From Halocafeteria seosinensis (taxonomy: Eukaryota; Sar; Bigyra; Bicosoecida), in contig LVLI01000696.1 in assembly GCA_001687465.1 (NCBI GenBank), positions 32,625-96,624 on the forward strand: DNA of 64,000 nucleotides. The letters are read 5' to 3'. Below, piece by piece: positions 12,101 to 21,700 of the stretch (the stretch's first letter is position 1; each line of letters begins with the position of its first letter). The notes beneath the pieces were generated by a model that did not search any database, had not been told where the DNA came from, and saw only the letters and a program-made list of their open reading frames with translations. A program made the translations under genes and the position numbers.

Positions 12101-12909
12101 GGCATACAAGACGCAAGCTGGACCACAAAAACATTATCACAAACCCAGCTGAATATACTTGGTCTTATTTGTATGAGGAGCGAGCAAACATACTTTGACT
12201 CCTGTCCCAGAAAATGTGTGCACCTTGTGATATTCTGAAGACTTGGTTAGCTCAGTTAACCGTCGGGGGTTCTTGACCGTAGCAATGTTACCTGAGAGGA
12301 CAAGGGTCGCATAAATTTCGCTCCTGATCTCCTGAGCGAAGAAGCAATAGACATAGACTCACCTCCGAACGGAGCCACTGCGACGACACACTGGTTCATA
12401 TCCGGAAACTCTGAGGTAAATGAGGCCTCCTTGTCAGTTCCTTCGTACGGGTTCTTGGGGTTCCCCACACGAATTGTGCGGATTTCGTAGTCATCCAGGG
12501 TATGCCAGTCCGTCGTATCCACCATAGCACCTCCATCTTCATCATCGTCTAACAGGTCCAAGGTAGCTTTAGATGGCTGTATAGAGGCCGATGTGTCCGA
12601 AAAGTCCTGTTTCCGGCCGCCTTCGTCCGGTTTTTGGGCCCTTGGTTGATCTTTGCGCTCCCATACGCCTCCCACGACCGAGCCCAGGAGTTCATCGACC
12701 ATCTTAGGGTTAAGTCTGTCGACAAAATTACGTATATTGACGCCTGAAAGATCCCCAGTGCTCCTACCGCCTGTGAAATCACTGTCATCTCCTCCACTGT
12801 CTCGATGTCGATGCTGCCGAGAGCTCGTGGACGAGAAAGACCGGGATTCAGTCCCGCGATTTCCTCCTCCACCAGAAGGGAACAGAGTATTATTTTGACC
12901 ACTGCTCAT
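9141..12909 (-). CDS. VPS16: VPS16, HOPS/CORVET core subunit
   Basis: VPS16 is a core subunit of the HOPS and CORVET tethers that drive fusion at endosomes, lysosomes or vacuoles. Exon 1 (12909-12292) carries a 130-residue Ser/Gly/Asp-rich extension, then DYEIRTIRVG and CVVAVAPFGG, matching the VPS16 N-terminus. The large exon runs from about 12131 to 9635. It covers the beta-propeller (LHLGWTIDEYVVAVYENGQV; LPSQLLWCAYAGIAIVYPGE) and the alpha-solenoid (RAAQLLYKFAWQCDHRLLRR). Exons 9564-9358 (WDALKEYAAKKKLPVDYGSF) and 9282-9141 finish the Vps16 C domain. The exon 1 to large-exon join is not settled: donor after 12292, and either one intron ending near 12200 or two with a 41-nt micro-exon. Both keep frame. 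The predicted length is about 1165 aa against 839 in human, mostly from the N-terminal extension. Confidence 0.9.
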
Positions 12910-13303
12910 TATACTATCCTCTCTGGTACTGATATTTCCTCTCGTGACATCAATACGCCGTGTCTACACACATATGTTATAGATACGTGCGGTATGCGCC
13001 AAGGGGGCGAACATCAAGACATAGGATGCATATCCAAAGTGGAACTATAGATGCGTCAGCTTTTTCTTTCTTTCCCCAGATCACACAGGACCATTTCCAG
13101 TGGCTGCATACGTTCAAATTCCTGATATATGCCCTCGAAAAACTGCAGGAAGAAAGGTGTAGCAGCCAGGATCTGTTCTTTGTCTTTCACTTCGTGTGGC
13201 CACGAAGTTCCCGTTGTGAACGTGGAGGTGAAAGGCGCGCGATATACAGTCAACGGCCGCAAATGCGTGCATTGTTTTGTCGTTCTGACGAGTAAGCGTT
13301 ATA
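12910..13303. promoter_or_regulatory. Divergent intergenic region between VPS16 and the D-box protein
   Basis: About 390 bp between two divergent genes. Both promoters should lie here. I see no repeats, no tRNA-like cloverleaf and no convincing coding exon. Short ORFs on both strands have no recognisable motif. Confidence 0.35.
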
Positions 13304-14032
13304 ATGTACGGCATAGGGCCGACAAATACGGGCGTTGGTGGGCGTAAGTGTTCACTCTTCCTTGCGGCACCACACTATACGCTGATTGTCTTTCTTATAT
13401 GGTATGCAGCACGCGCTCGCCACGTTGAACGCAGTCTTGTAGGAGCTGGAAGTGGAGGGTCGGCGGAGAATCCTGTGGCTGCCAAGAACTCTCAACAGTC
13501 TACCAGTAAACGAAAAAACAGGCCAGCACTGGGTGAAATATCAGCAAACACCTCTTGGAAGGGAGCATCTAAGCCTTCTAAGGATGTTTCCAAAAACCAG
13601 AAGAAAAACGCGCCTCAACCTCTTCCAACCCCTACACCAGGACGTACAAACCACAAGAACGCAGACTGCAGCCGAGGTCTGTCTCTAGCAGAAATGCATC
13701 CCTCAGAATGGCCGGAAGATGAACTACAGTATGAAGACTTTGCGGGAGGCAGGTCGTCATCACCAACAACCAGAGATATCGATAAGGACGAACGGGAGTA
13801 TCTTGGCCTAGACAAGGTGTGCAGAGAACCCAATAGCCCCCCAGCTCCAAGACCCTGGCGAAGTTCCTTAAATGATACCATCGGCGAAGAACTTAGCAAA
13901 ATGACCGATGATGACATCTTGAACTGGGATTTAACAGATGTTGAGAACTGTTCTAATAACAAGCACAAGGCACAAGGTCAGAACGATCAACATCGCGATG
14001 GAAATGAGAACGAGAACGACCTCGGCCTTTAA
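13304..14032 (+). CDS. Disordered D-box protein, securin-like candidate
   Basis: A small, hydrophilic, largely disordered protein of unknown identity. The splice 13343/13410 (GTAAGT...TATGCAG) gives 220 aa. The 66-nt intron is also open in frame, so a retained form of 242 aa would contain a hydrophobic segment. Near residue 50 is KRKNRPALGEISANT, an almost ideal destruction box (RxxL plus GEIS-N) like those at the N-termini of B-type cyclins and securins, which direct APC/C ubiquitination. A basic Ser/Thr/Pro-rich region follows, then an acidic C-terminal half with DDDILNWDLTD. No cyclin box, kinase or DNA-binding fold is visible. A single N-terminal D-box, basic middle and acidic tail without a fold is the usual profile of securin (PTTG, Pds1, Cut2, PATRONUS), but these diverge so fast that the assignment is inference. 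I see no KEN box. Confidence 0.6.
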   Translation: MYGIGPTNTGVGGRKCSLFLAAPHYTLIVFLIWYAARARHVERSLVGAGSGGSAENPVAAKNSQQSTSKRKNRPALGEISANTSWKGASKPSKDVSKNQKKNAPQPLPTPTPGRTNHKNADCSRGLSLAEMHPSEWPEDELQYEDFAGGRSSSPTTRDIDKDEREYLGLDKVCREPNSPPAPRPWRSSLNDTIGEELSKMTDDDILNWDLTDVENCSNNKHKAQGQNDQHRDGNENENDLGL

Positions 14033-14046
14033 CAGCCTGAGATACC

Positions 14047-14066
14047 ATATATATATATATATATAC
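14047..14066. repeat. (TA)n microsatellite
   Basis: A run of alternating A and T in the short convergent space between the D-box protein gene (ends 14032) and MORN5 (ends 14146). It probably lies in the 3' UTR or terminator region. Confidence 0.8.
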
Positions 14067-14145
14067 TGGTAGTGCATAGCTACTAGTATGTATACGTTCG
14101 AGAATCGCTCGTAAATTCAAAGAAAATAAATATAAACGTTGGATG

Positions 14146-15002
14146 CTAATGCGACTGGTGCAGCTTGGATTTCTTCATGAGCTCCATGGTATCAGCGCGT
14201 TGGACCGCCGATTTGGAAGCCATTGCACAATTGTCCTCTATCCAATGTTGTTCGCTTTGCCCAACTTTTCTTTGCAATTCCCCTAACTCTATCCCGTACA
14301 CCCTCTTCGTCGAGGGATTATAGTAGCATCCATTCCCACAATCATAACACCCTTCAGGAACTCCTGGAAGCGTCGACTCTGTCCCAGAATGATTGGTTCC
14401 TTCCGTGACGGGGCGGTTAGAGAGTTGTGTATTACCCGCAGGTAAAATACCATTTTTCGATTGTAAAGTCACACTACCTGTTGTTGTGCCTCTGTCGCAA
14501 CCGACTTCTTGATGTGGTAGAGTGTCCAAGTTATCGCTGCCATCTTTGTGTAACTGTTTCGCATATTCCTTCTCGAAATGAAATCGTCGGTCGCCGGAAG
14601 AAAGGTAGTCCCAACCTTCCTTTTCATACTGTAATTGATCCCCATAAACATAGTAGCCTGTCCGTTCACGGCCATAGTACCACTCGCTGACGTATCTTCC
14701 TCCATTGGGGTATCTAAGCTCGCCCTTGCCGTGAAATGTGCCATGATGAAATTCCCCTGTATGTAACCTGACATCCACGTTCACGCTTCCAAAACGAGGA
14801 ACCCATGGATGTGCTTACCTGCGTATGTTACACCATCAGGGAAGGTATATTCCCCATACCCTTCCATTCGACCATTATTCGTATCGCCATCGTACTGCGC
14901 AGAGTATCAGAGAGGAAATCGTAGGTGCTTAAAGCTACGGGAGGGCTTGCATACAATACTTACGTTAGCTCCCAAGAGTTCAGCCACCACGTTCACACTC
15001 AT
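14146..15002 (-). CDS. MORN5: MORN repeat-containing protein 5
   Basis: Homologue of animal MORN5, a small protein tied to flagellated cells and sperm. Three exons on the minus strand are 15002-14964, 14894-14819 and 14756-14146, with clean GT-AG sites and matching phases. The spliced protein starts MSVNVVAELLGANYDGDTNN. It has MORN repeats GRMEGYGEYTFPDGVTYAGE, HGTFHGKGELRYPNGGRY and YYVYGDQLQYEKEGWDYL. The diagnostic MORN5 features are GWDYL...DRRFHFEK and, in the C-terminal part, LPAGNTQLSN and PEGCYDCGNGCYYNPSTKRV, matching the PLGYYDCGDGFYNP-type signature. An insert of about 40 residues (Gly/Ser/Thr/Asn-rich) between these two blocks makes it longer than the ~160-aa animal protein. MORN5 mostly tracks the presence of motile cilia, so it hints at a flagellate stage. 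Confidence 0.88.
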
Positions 15003-15635
15003 TCTCTTCTTTATGGCTCTCCAGAGATCACACAATAGCGCTGATGTCCAAGCAAATTACTAACAGTGGTCCTTTTATGGTAGTAAATGGACCTGACGAA
15101 ACTAAACCTACAGCATTCTAGCTTGTGGCAATTGGCGCGCTGGCGCAGCCAGTGGCCCCACTTCAACCAAGAACTCCATGCTGATCCTGAACATCTTCAT
15201 TAAACAGCTTCGAAAAAATGAGTAATGTCCTCCTCCGAAGTTTGCTCGAAGTCAGTGGAAGTAGTAGTTTCACTGCTGGACAGCCTCGGAAGGAGGCACT
15301 TCTGGACTGCCGACTGGTGACCGCAGTACATTGTACAGTCTACACCCGTTGGTGACCGGGGACAGGCTTTGGTTTAGCATATCGGCCCTAGCTGCTTCGT
15401 GGTAGTCATTTATAGCGAGATCAGGTTTCGCACATCTCGTTGGAAACGCAGTCGATTCCATGGATTCTCATGAGTGACCACAGTCTTCTCTGGTGGTGAA
15501 CCGAAACTTCAACGACTGCCAATACACCTTTCACATCCGTGACTTCGTGCATTGTTAAGGGTTTGAACGAACTCTTACAAAGAAGAATTCCGTTTGTAGA
15601 CCTTTGTTTTCTTGTGGTCGTCGGTGCTAGCAATC
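15003..15635. other. Intergenic region between MORN5 and the GNAT gene, no supported gene
   Basis: About 630 bp between divergent genes. Two overlapping minus-strand ORFs (15633-15421 and 15461-15270) could be exons of a small gene, since their amino-acid composition is not extreme. I find no splice pair that joins them convincingly and no family motif, so I leave it unannotated. Confidence 0.4.
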
Positions 15636-16181
15636 ATGAGAATCAGAACAGCCACCGAACAAGAGATGCCGACCCTGGCTGAGCTCGAGAAGCTTATCGA
15701 GGAGCGGGATCCACAGGAGGCAGCGTCTGAGGAGACATTGCGAGGACGTTTCCATATGCATCCTCACGGATTCTTTGTGGCCGAGGAAGAGCGAAGAGAC
15801 AAGTCTGACGGGGAAGTGAAAACCTTACCCATTGGGTATTTGCAAACATGCCGGTGGAGCAGAGAACTGGGGGAACCTGGATTTCGAACCTTCGATGAGA
15901 TCCGCAACTTTCCTGAAAAACACGATCCTGAGGGACCCATACTGTACATAATATATCTCGGGGTACTACCTGAACACAGAAAAAAAGGAGTAGGCACGGC
16001 GTTGGTTGAGACAGCCATACGGTTCGCTAAAGAGAATGGGATGAGAAAAGTGCAGCTGGCGGCAGAGCCTCCGCGGTTTCCTTTCTACCAACATTCTGGA
16101 CTTCAGCAAGCCCCCAGCGGTGAGCTTCCTAACTTTGTGTCAGGAGATACGATGTACATTATGGAATATCGCTGTCACTAA
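15636..16181 (+). CDS. GNAT-family N-acetyltransferase
   Basis: An intronless 181-aa protein starting at ATG 15636 (MRIRTATEQEMPTLAELEKL), the standard beginning of single-domain GNAT enzymes, where beta1 and alpha1 precede a variable substrate region. The acetyl-CoA binding motif A is clear: IIYLGVLPEHRKKGVGTALV, with R/QxxGxG/A as RKKGVG, followed by the helix ETAIRFAKENG and beta5 MRKVQLAA. The FPFYQHSGL segment is motif B, the usual aromatic stretch near the C-terminus. The substrate (amine, peptide N-terminus, lysine or small metabolite) cannot be told from the sequence. There is no signal peptide. The gene converges on the LRR gene 15 bp downstream. Confidence 0.85.
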   Translation: MRIRTATEQEMPTLAELEKLIEERDPQEAASEETLRGRFHMHPHGFFVAEEERRDKSDGEVKTLPIGYLQTCRWSRELGEPGFRTFDEIRNFPEKHDPEGPILYIIYLGVLPEHRKKGVGTALVETAIRFAKENGMRKVQLAAEPPRFPFYQHSGLQQAPSGELPNFVSGDTMYIMEYRCH

Positions 16182-16196
16182 AGTAAGCCTCGTGAC

Positions 16197-17726
16197 CTAT
16201 CCTTTAGCCAGGAACGACGAAGCTACCATACCATTCAGAGATTCTAGGTTGTCGAAGTATGGTAAATAGTCACATGCTGTCTCGACAAAACCGCGATCAA
16301 GTAAAAGCCTCCTGATGCCCCATAAATGCTTAAATGCCTCACGGGTTATTGATTCTTGTTTACAGTAAGTCATATCCAAATAGGTTAGTCTCGTTAAGTG
16401 GCGAAAGCCGTCATCGCTGATGGCAGACTGATTACAATGACTCATGTCCAACACTGACAACTGCCACAGATGTCTAAAGGCTTCGTTGGTTAGGTTCGAT
16501 TGGTTGCAGTGATGCATAAACAGCGAGCCTAATTTCGGTAAATGCAAGAACATCGCGTCGTCCACTTGGGTACAATCGCTGATATCTAACGTCTGCAGAT
16601 TGCTTAAACAGCGCATCATCTCGTTTCCCATAGATAATTGTTGACACGCACATATACGAAGGCATGTTAACGTCGATAAACTGTAAAAGGTTAGATCAGT
16701 TATCGTTTGCTGCGTACAAAATCCCATATCCAAAAAGGATAAATGCTTAAAATGGCGAAAGGCAAAGTCGGTTATGGTGGTTTGATTGCATCCTTTCATA
16801 CGTAGCCTCGTTAGTTTTGAAAGATGTTGAAGTCCATAATCACTTATTGTTGACTGATTGCATTCGCCCATGTCCAAAGAAACAAGGGGGGCACTAGACA
16901 GGTGCAAAAATGCCTCGTCGCTGATATCACGGCAACTGTCGATACGCAAATGTGAGAGGCACCGTTTGTTATAGAACGCGTCATCTGGTACAGAAGAATC
17001 GAGCGATCCTCCCATACTGAAATGCTGTAGCATTAGGAGGTGCTGGAAACCATTCGCCGTGAGAGCCTGAGAGTTACTATGGCGCAATGCCAACGATCGC
17101 AGGTTAGTTAAGTACATGAGAGCATCATCGGTTAAAGTTGGTTCAATGCAGCAAAATAATCGAAGCGCGCGGAGCTTTGTTAGGTATTGAAAAACACCGG
17201 AAGTGAGCTTGTTTCTCACTCGATCGAAGCGTAAATACCGCCCCCGCTCGTAAAAACTTAGATCCAACGAAGTCAAGTTGGAGAGATGTTGGAACACCTT
17301 ATCGGTTATACTGGTCAAATCTCTCCTGGAAATGGACAGCGACCTTAAATTAGTTAGGTGCGCAAACACTGCTGGAGTAGGTTGGCAGCGCGAGAGCTTA
17401 GAAAGGTGCAAGCACGTCAGTGTGGAGAAGTGCCTGAATTCTTCATCCGTTACAGAACCAGAGACGGATACACATCCCTTAAAGTTACTGTATTCGGTGG
17501 TCAATTTTAACGCGACGTTGGCGTCGGAATTGACATTTAATTTGCACCCCTTCCAAGAGTAAGTAGCAGCGATAGGTTGAGTAGATGTTCCCAGACAGTT
17601 GCCGCTCTGCGATGCCACTGTTTCCCAGTACAGAACTTCCTTCTCAATTGGCACCGGATTCGCTCGCCGCCGCTCCGTAAACCAGACGAGATAGAGGTGG
17701 AGGAGCTGTCGTTGACAGAGCGCCAT
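16197..17726 (-). CDS. Leucine-rich-repeat protein (cysteine-containing LRR type)
   Basis: A 509-aa ORF made almost entirely of about fifteen LRRs of roughly 24-26 residues. The repeat pattern is LxxLDMxxCNQxxITDxAFxHLxx, close to the cysteine-containing LRRs of F-box and AMN1-type proteins. No F-box, kinase or membrane segment is seen in this ORF. An overlapping minus-strand ORF in another frame (17865-17644) starts MMRGKPHLSAYTLVLVVIMG, a good signal-anchor candidate. A splice from there into the LRR frame (for example GTTTAC near 17684 to GCAG near 17601) would make a secreted or membrane LRR protein; this is a possibility, not a result. Function is probably protein binding. The repeats are regular, with no internal stop, so the gene looks functional. 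Confidence 0.75.
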   Translation of the reverse strand: MALCQRQLLHLYLVWFTERRRANPVPIEKEVLYWETVASQSGNCLGTSTQPIAATYSWKGCKLNVNSDANVALKLTTEYSNFKGCVSVSGSVTDEEFRHFSTLTCLHLSKLSRCQPTPAVFAHLTNLRSLSISRRDLTSITDKVFQHLSNLTSLDLSFYERGRYLRFDRVRNKLTSGVFQYLTKLRALRLFCCIEPTLTDDALMYLTNLRSLALRHSNSQALTANGFQHLLMLQHFSMGGSLDSSVPDDAFYNKRCLSHLRIDSCRDISDEAFLHLSSAPLVSLDMGECNQSTISDYGLQHLSKLTRLRMKGCNQTTITDFAFRHFKHLSFLDMGFCTQQTITDLTFYSLSTLTCLRICACQQLSMGNEMMRCLSNLQTLDISDCTQVDDAMFLHLPKLGSLFMHHCNQSNLTNEAFRHLWQLSVLDMSHCNQSAISDDGFRHLTRLTYLDMTYCKQESITREAFKHLWGIRRLLLDRGFVETACDYLPYFDNLESLNGMVASSFLAKG

Positions 17727-17865
17727 CGATGGAAGCCTTTGGAACCAGTTTCAGACAGAAGTTCAGAGCTTCCTGAACTTCACATACTCCGTAACGAAGC
17801 ATAACTCCCATGATAACCACTAATACAAGGGTGTACGCCGATAGATGCGGCTTCCCCCTCATCAT

Positions 17866-18706
17866 TGAAGGGACCTAACAATGCACGGAAAACTTGACAA
17901 TGTCACACAGTAAGCGCTGAGTACCCAGATACTCACGCCCGCTTCAACCACGGCGACTTCCATTCACCACCCTATTACGGGTAGATAGTTCTTTCTGTCT
18001 CATGTTCCGAAACAAAAGCTTGATGGATCCAAAGATCCAGAACTTAACTTCATTCCAGTTTGAATCACTGGAAAGTTGATTCCACGTCGACGACCGGAGA
18101 TCCCGCGTCGAGCCTCGCGACCTCGGGCAATCGGAGAACACACCTGCTGTCGCTTTCTCACTCTCACAAGCAATATCAAGGATTGTCAGTACTCCGACGT
18201 CGCAGAGACCTGCCTCCACCGCCTTCGACTTTTTCAAAGTTTGTGTTTGGACTGTTTCTTGGTTCCGTTTTGAGGACAGTCACCTTCTTGGCCTCGTATC
18301 CTGCACATTGTCTTGTTGGATTCCCAAGAATTGGTTCAACACTCCCCAGAGAATCAGTTCTGAAGCTTTCTCGAAACACTACAAAGTATGTCCCTGCTAT
18401 GACAAATTCTAATTGTCCATGTGAATCAGGGGATGTGGAATTCAGGGCCATTTGGGTGCTGTATAACCCAAGAACAGTCTGCGGGAAGAAACAGGGTCCT
18501 CCCGCATAGTGTGAGGAACTGGCATCATCATGAATTCACGTTCTGCGGTTGGTAGGGGCCTTTCTTGAGACCCTTCCACATTTTTTATTTTTGTTAAGAC
18601 AGAGCTCTGGAGTTTGTCGATCCACCTCGATGGAATGGTATCGCAGGTAACTTTAGTGGAGCATTGTACATAACTGTAACGGATTCACTACAGTACCACC
18701 CTCATC
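17866..18706. other. Intergenic region between LRR and TPR genes, no supported gene
   Basis: About 840 bp between divergent genes. Several short ORFs occur on both strands: 18237-17944 and 18451-18176 on minus, 18060-18509 on plus. None has a recognisable motif, and I cannot connect them by splicing. It should include the promoter of the TPR gene just upstream of 18707. Confidence 0.4.
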
Positions 18707-21700
18707 ATGGATCCCAACACATTTAGCAAACTTTTCGCTCTAAGCCAGCTGGAATCATTGGGAGCGAACGCGTCAAGTCTTTTCGAATGCGGAAACGAAT
18801 TTTTCAAGGAGGGCAACTATGCCAAAGCAGTTGAAAGCTGGGATTATGCTTTACTCCAAGGGGGACCACACCCTAGCATATACTTTAACAAATCGCTTGC
18901 CTTGTACAATCTGAAACGATACCATGACGCTCTTGAAACCATCAATAAAGCTTTGGAATTGTGTCCGAGTCAGTCCGGCGCTCACATGAATAAGGCGAAT
19001 ATCCTGGTTGCCTTAGAAAGGTACGACGACGCTGTTCAAGAGTACCAAGCAGAACCTCAAAGGACGAACGAGCTTTGGCAAAAACTGGCAATGTGCTATA
19101 AGCAAATGCAAGCACCACAACGTGCACTGGGTTGCTATGACATGATTTTGTCAAACAATCCGAGGTCATCCGCCACCTACACCAACAAGGGTGACGCCCT
19201 AAATTTGTTGGGTCGCTATCAGGACGCGGAGCGATGTCTGACAACTGCCCTTCGGCTTGATCCTTTCAATGCTGTCGCTTATGATAACAAAGCTTATTCT
19301 TTACATCAGCAGGGCAGGTATGATGACGCCATGCAGTTTGCATGGAAGAGTATTCAATTCGGAGAAACTGCTTGGTCCCTCATAATCATTGCGAGCTGTT
19401 TAAGCCGCAAGCATGAATGGGATACGGCACGAAAATCTCTAGCGAAAGCAGCCACGCTTCTCCAACAGGGAAAGTGCTTTCAAGGAGCATCAAGTCCACA
19501 AGAAAGGGAGGAAGCAAAGAAGCTTTTCGAAGAAGTTGCGCAGAGAGTATACGGCTCGTCAGAGACCGCTACTGGCTCTGGAAGCAGCTCCTCTAATGCT
19601 CCCAACGAAGAAACTAGCTCCATGAAGTGTAATTACAATCATACAACCAACTCAGCCCGCAGTGTTCCAAGCGAGCAGCAGGCTAAAGCGGTAGATCTGA
19701 CGAACCGTGGCATGAACGCAGAGGACAATGGAGAACTAATGGCGGCTTTAGAGCTATTTGAGAAGGCAATTCGGCTTCATCCGGAATATGCTTGGGCATA
19801 CGAAGGAAGAGCAAGTGTATTGTTTAAATTAGGGAATTTCAAGTCTGCGAAAGATTCGTTTCAATGTGCTTTGAAATACGATCCAAGGAATGATGCTCTA
19901 TATGTGGGAATTGCCCGCTGCCTGAACTCCATGGAGGAACATTTCAAAGCGCAAGAATACTGCGATAAGGCGATTGCTCTTGAAAGTAGCAACACTGAGG
20001 CATATGTTCAAAAAGGTCGAGCACAGAAATTGTTAGGGAAAAACAAAGATGCAATTAAACAGTTCGATCAGGCATTAAGGAATGATCCCAAGTGCGTTGA
20101 GGCTTTTCGTGGCAAATGTCAAGCCCATCTCAACCTGCAGAATTGGAGTGAAGCCTTAGCGAACTGTGAGAGCGCCTTAAAGGTCGACAATAAGGTGCCA
20201 TCTGTCATGGAAGAGAAGGCCTGTATTTTCGAAAAAATGGGTGAATTAGGAAAGGCTTTGCGATGCTATGAAGAGTCGGTTCAACTCGACTCAAGCCGAC
20301 CAGAATCCTTGATCGGCCAAGGATCTGTTCTTGCCCAGCTAAATAAACATCATGATGCCATTAAGTGCTATGACCGCGCAATAGAGTTGGACAAAGATCG
20401 TAGCGTTGCATATACGAGGAAAGGTGAGAGTTTACAATCTTTGGGTAAGATGCAAGAGGCGATGAATTGCTACGAAAGTGCGTTAAACATCGATAAGAAT
20501 GATGGGTATGCGAAGCGAATGAAGGCTCTATGTAAAGAGAAATTATCTAAAGAAACCGTCATATCGTACGATTCGTCTGCGAGACAGGTACCTGAGTATC
20601 TCTCTGACGAGTCAGTGCGTCAGGCGTCAGAATTACTGAACAAAGGTATCACGTTGGATGATGAAGGCAAACGAGAAAATGCCCTACAGTGCTTGGAGGA
20701 GTCAGTACGCTTAAACCCGCGATACTGGTATGGTTTTAAAATCCAAGGGGATGTCTTGTCGACATTGCAACGGTTTTCGGAAGCAATAGAGATGTACGGC
20801 AAAGCATTGAAACTGGATCCTCGTAACGCCGACGTTATGATTGGTAAAAGTAATGCTCTGCTTAGTCTTGGAAACCTCAACGAGGCTCTCCGCTCCGCCA
20901 ACCAAGCTATACAAGAAGACAATCATTGCTCCATGGCACACGTCGCCCGAGCTGCTGCTTTAGTAAAACTCGGCGAGTACAGCAAAGCATTGGAATCTGC
21001 TACTAGAGCTGTCGATGTCGACCCGTCCTGCGTCGATGCTATGTACAACCAGGCTAGAGCTTTGAAAGGACTCGCACGGTACGAAGAAGCAGTGGACAAG
21101 TTTAACAATGTTATCGAAAAAGATTCCGGTAGAATTCCCGCCCGATTAAATAAAGGCACTACGCTGATAAAGCAATCCAAGTACACTAAAGCAGTGAAGT
21201 GCTTTGATGAGGTAATCGAAATCGAGCCAGAGAACTCCACAGCCCATTCCAATAAAGGGACAGCTCTTGCGTGGTTGGAGCGGTATCAGGAAGCGTTTGA
21301 TTCCTACAGTGAAGCCCTGAGAATCAAACCATCTGATTCTACTGCCAAGAAGAACAAAGACTGGGTACTCCAGTACTTGCCTGAATCCGCCCAAACCACT
21401 ACTCAACCAGCATCGGCGCAACGCACAGGTGGGAACGATGGTGGTAGTAGTCATTCCGCGGAAGAACTCGACCGATTTCGCTTGATGCTATCCCAACATG
21501 CCCAAACGCTAGAGCAAGCCGTATCCCGTAGCGAACTGACTGGAACGCTGTATCGTGAAGCCCAGGAGGAAGAAATTCGGCATATTGAGGAAACTGCTAT
21601 ACTCCGAGACTTTTACCATGGGTTGAAGTCAACACTGTTTGACTATTTCATGACTGCGGTAGTCATACAAAGTGGGCACGTTACACCCTGTTCCAGTGAA

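Noticed and set aside
13056-13314. Small overlapping minus ORFs in the VPS16/D-box spacer
   Set aside because: No motif, opposite to the D-box gene promoter, and overlapping each other in different frames.
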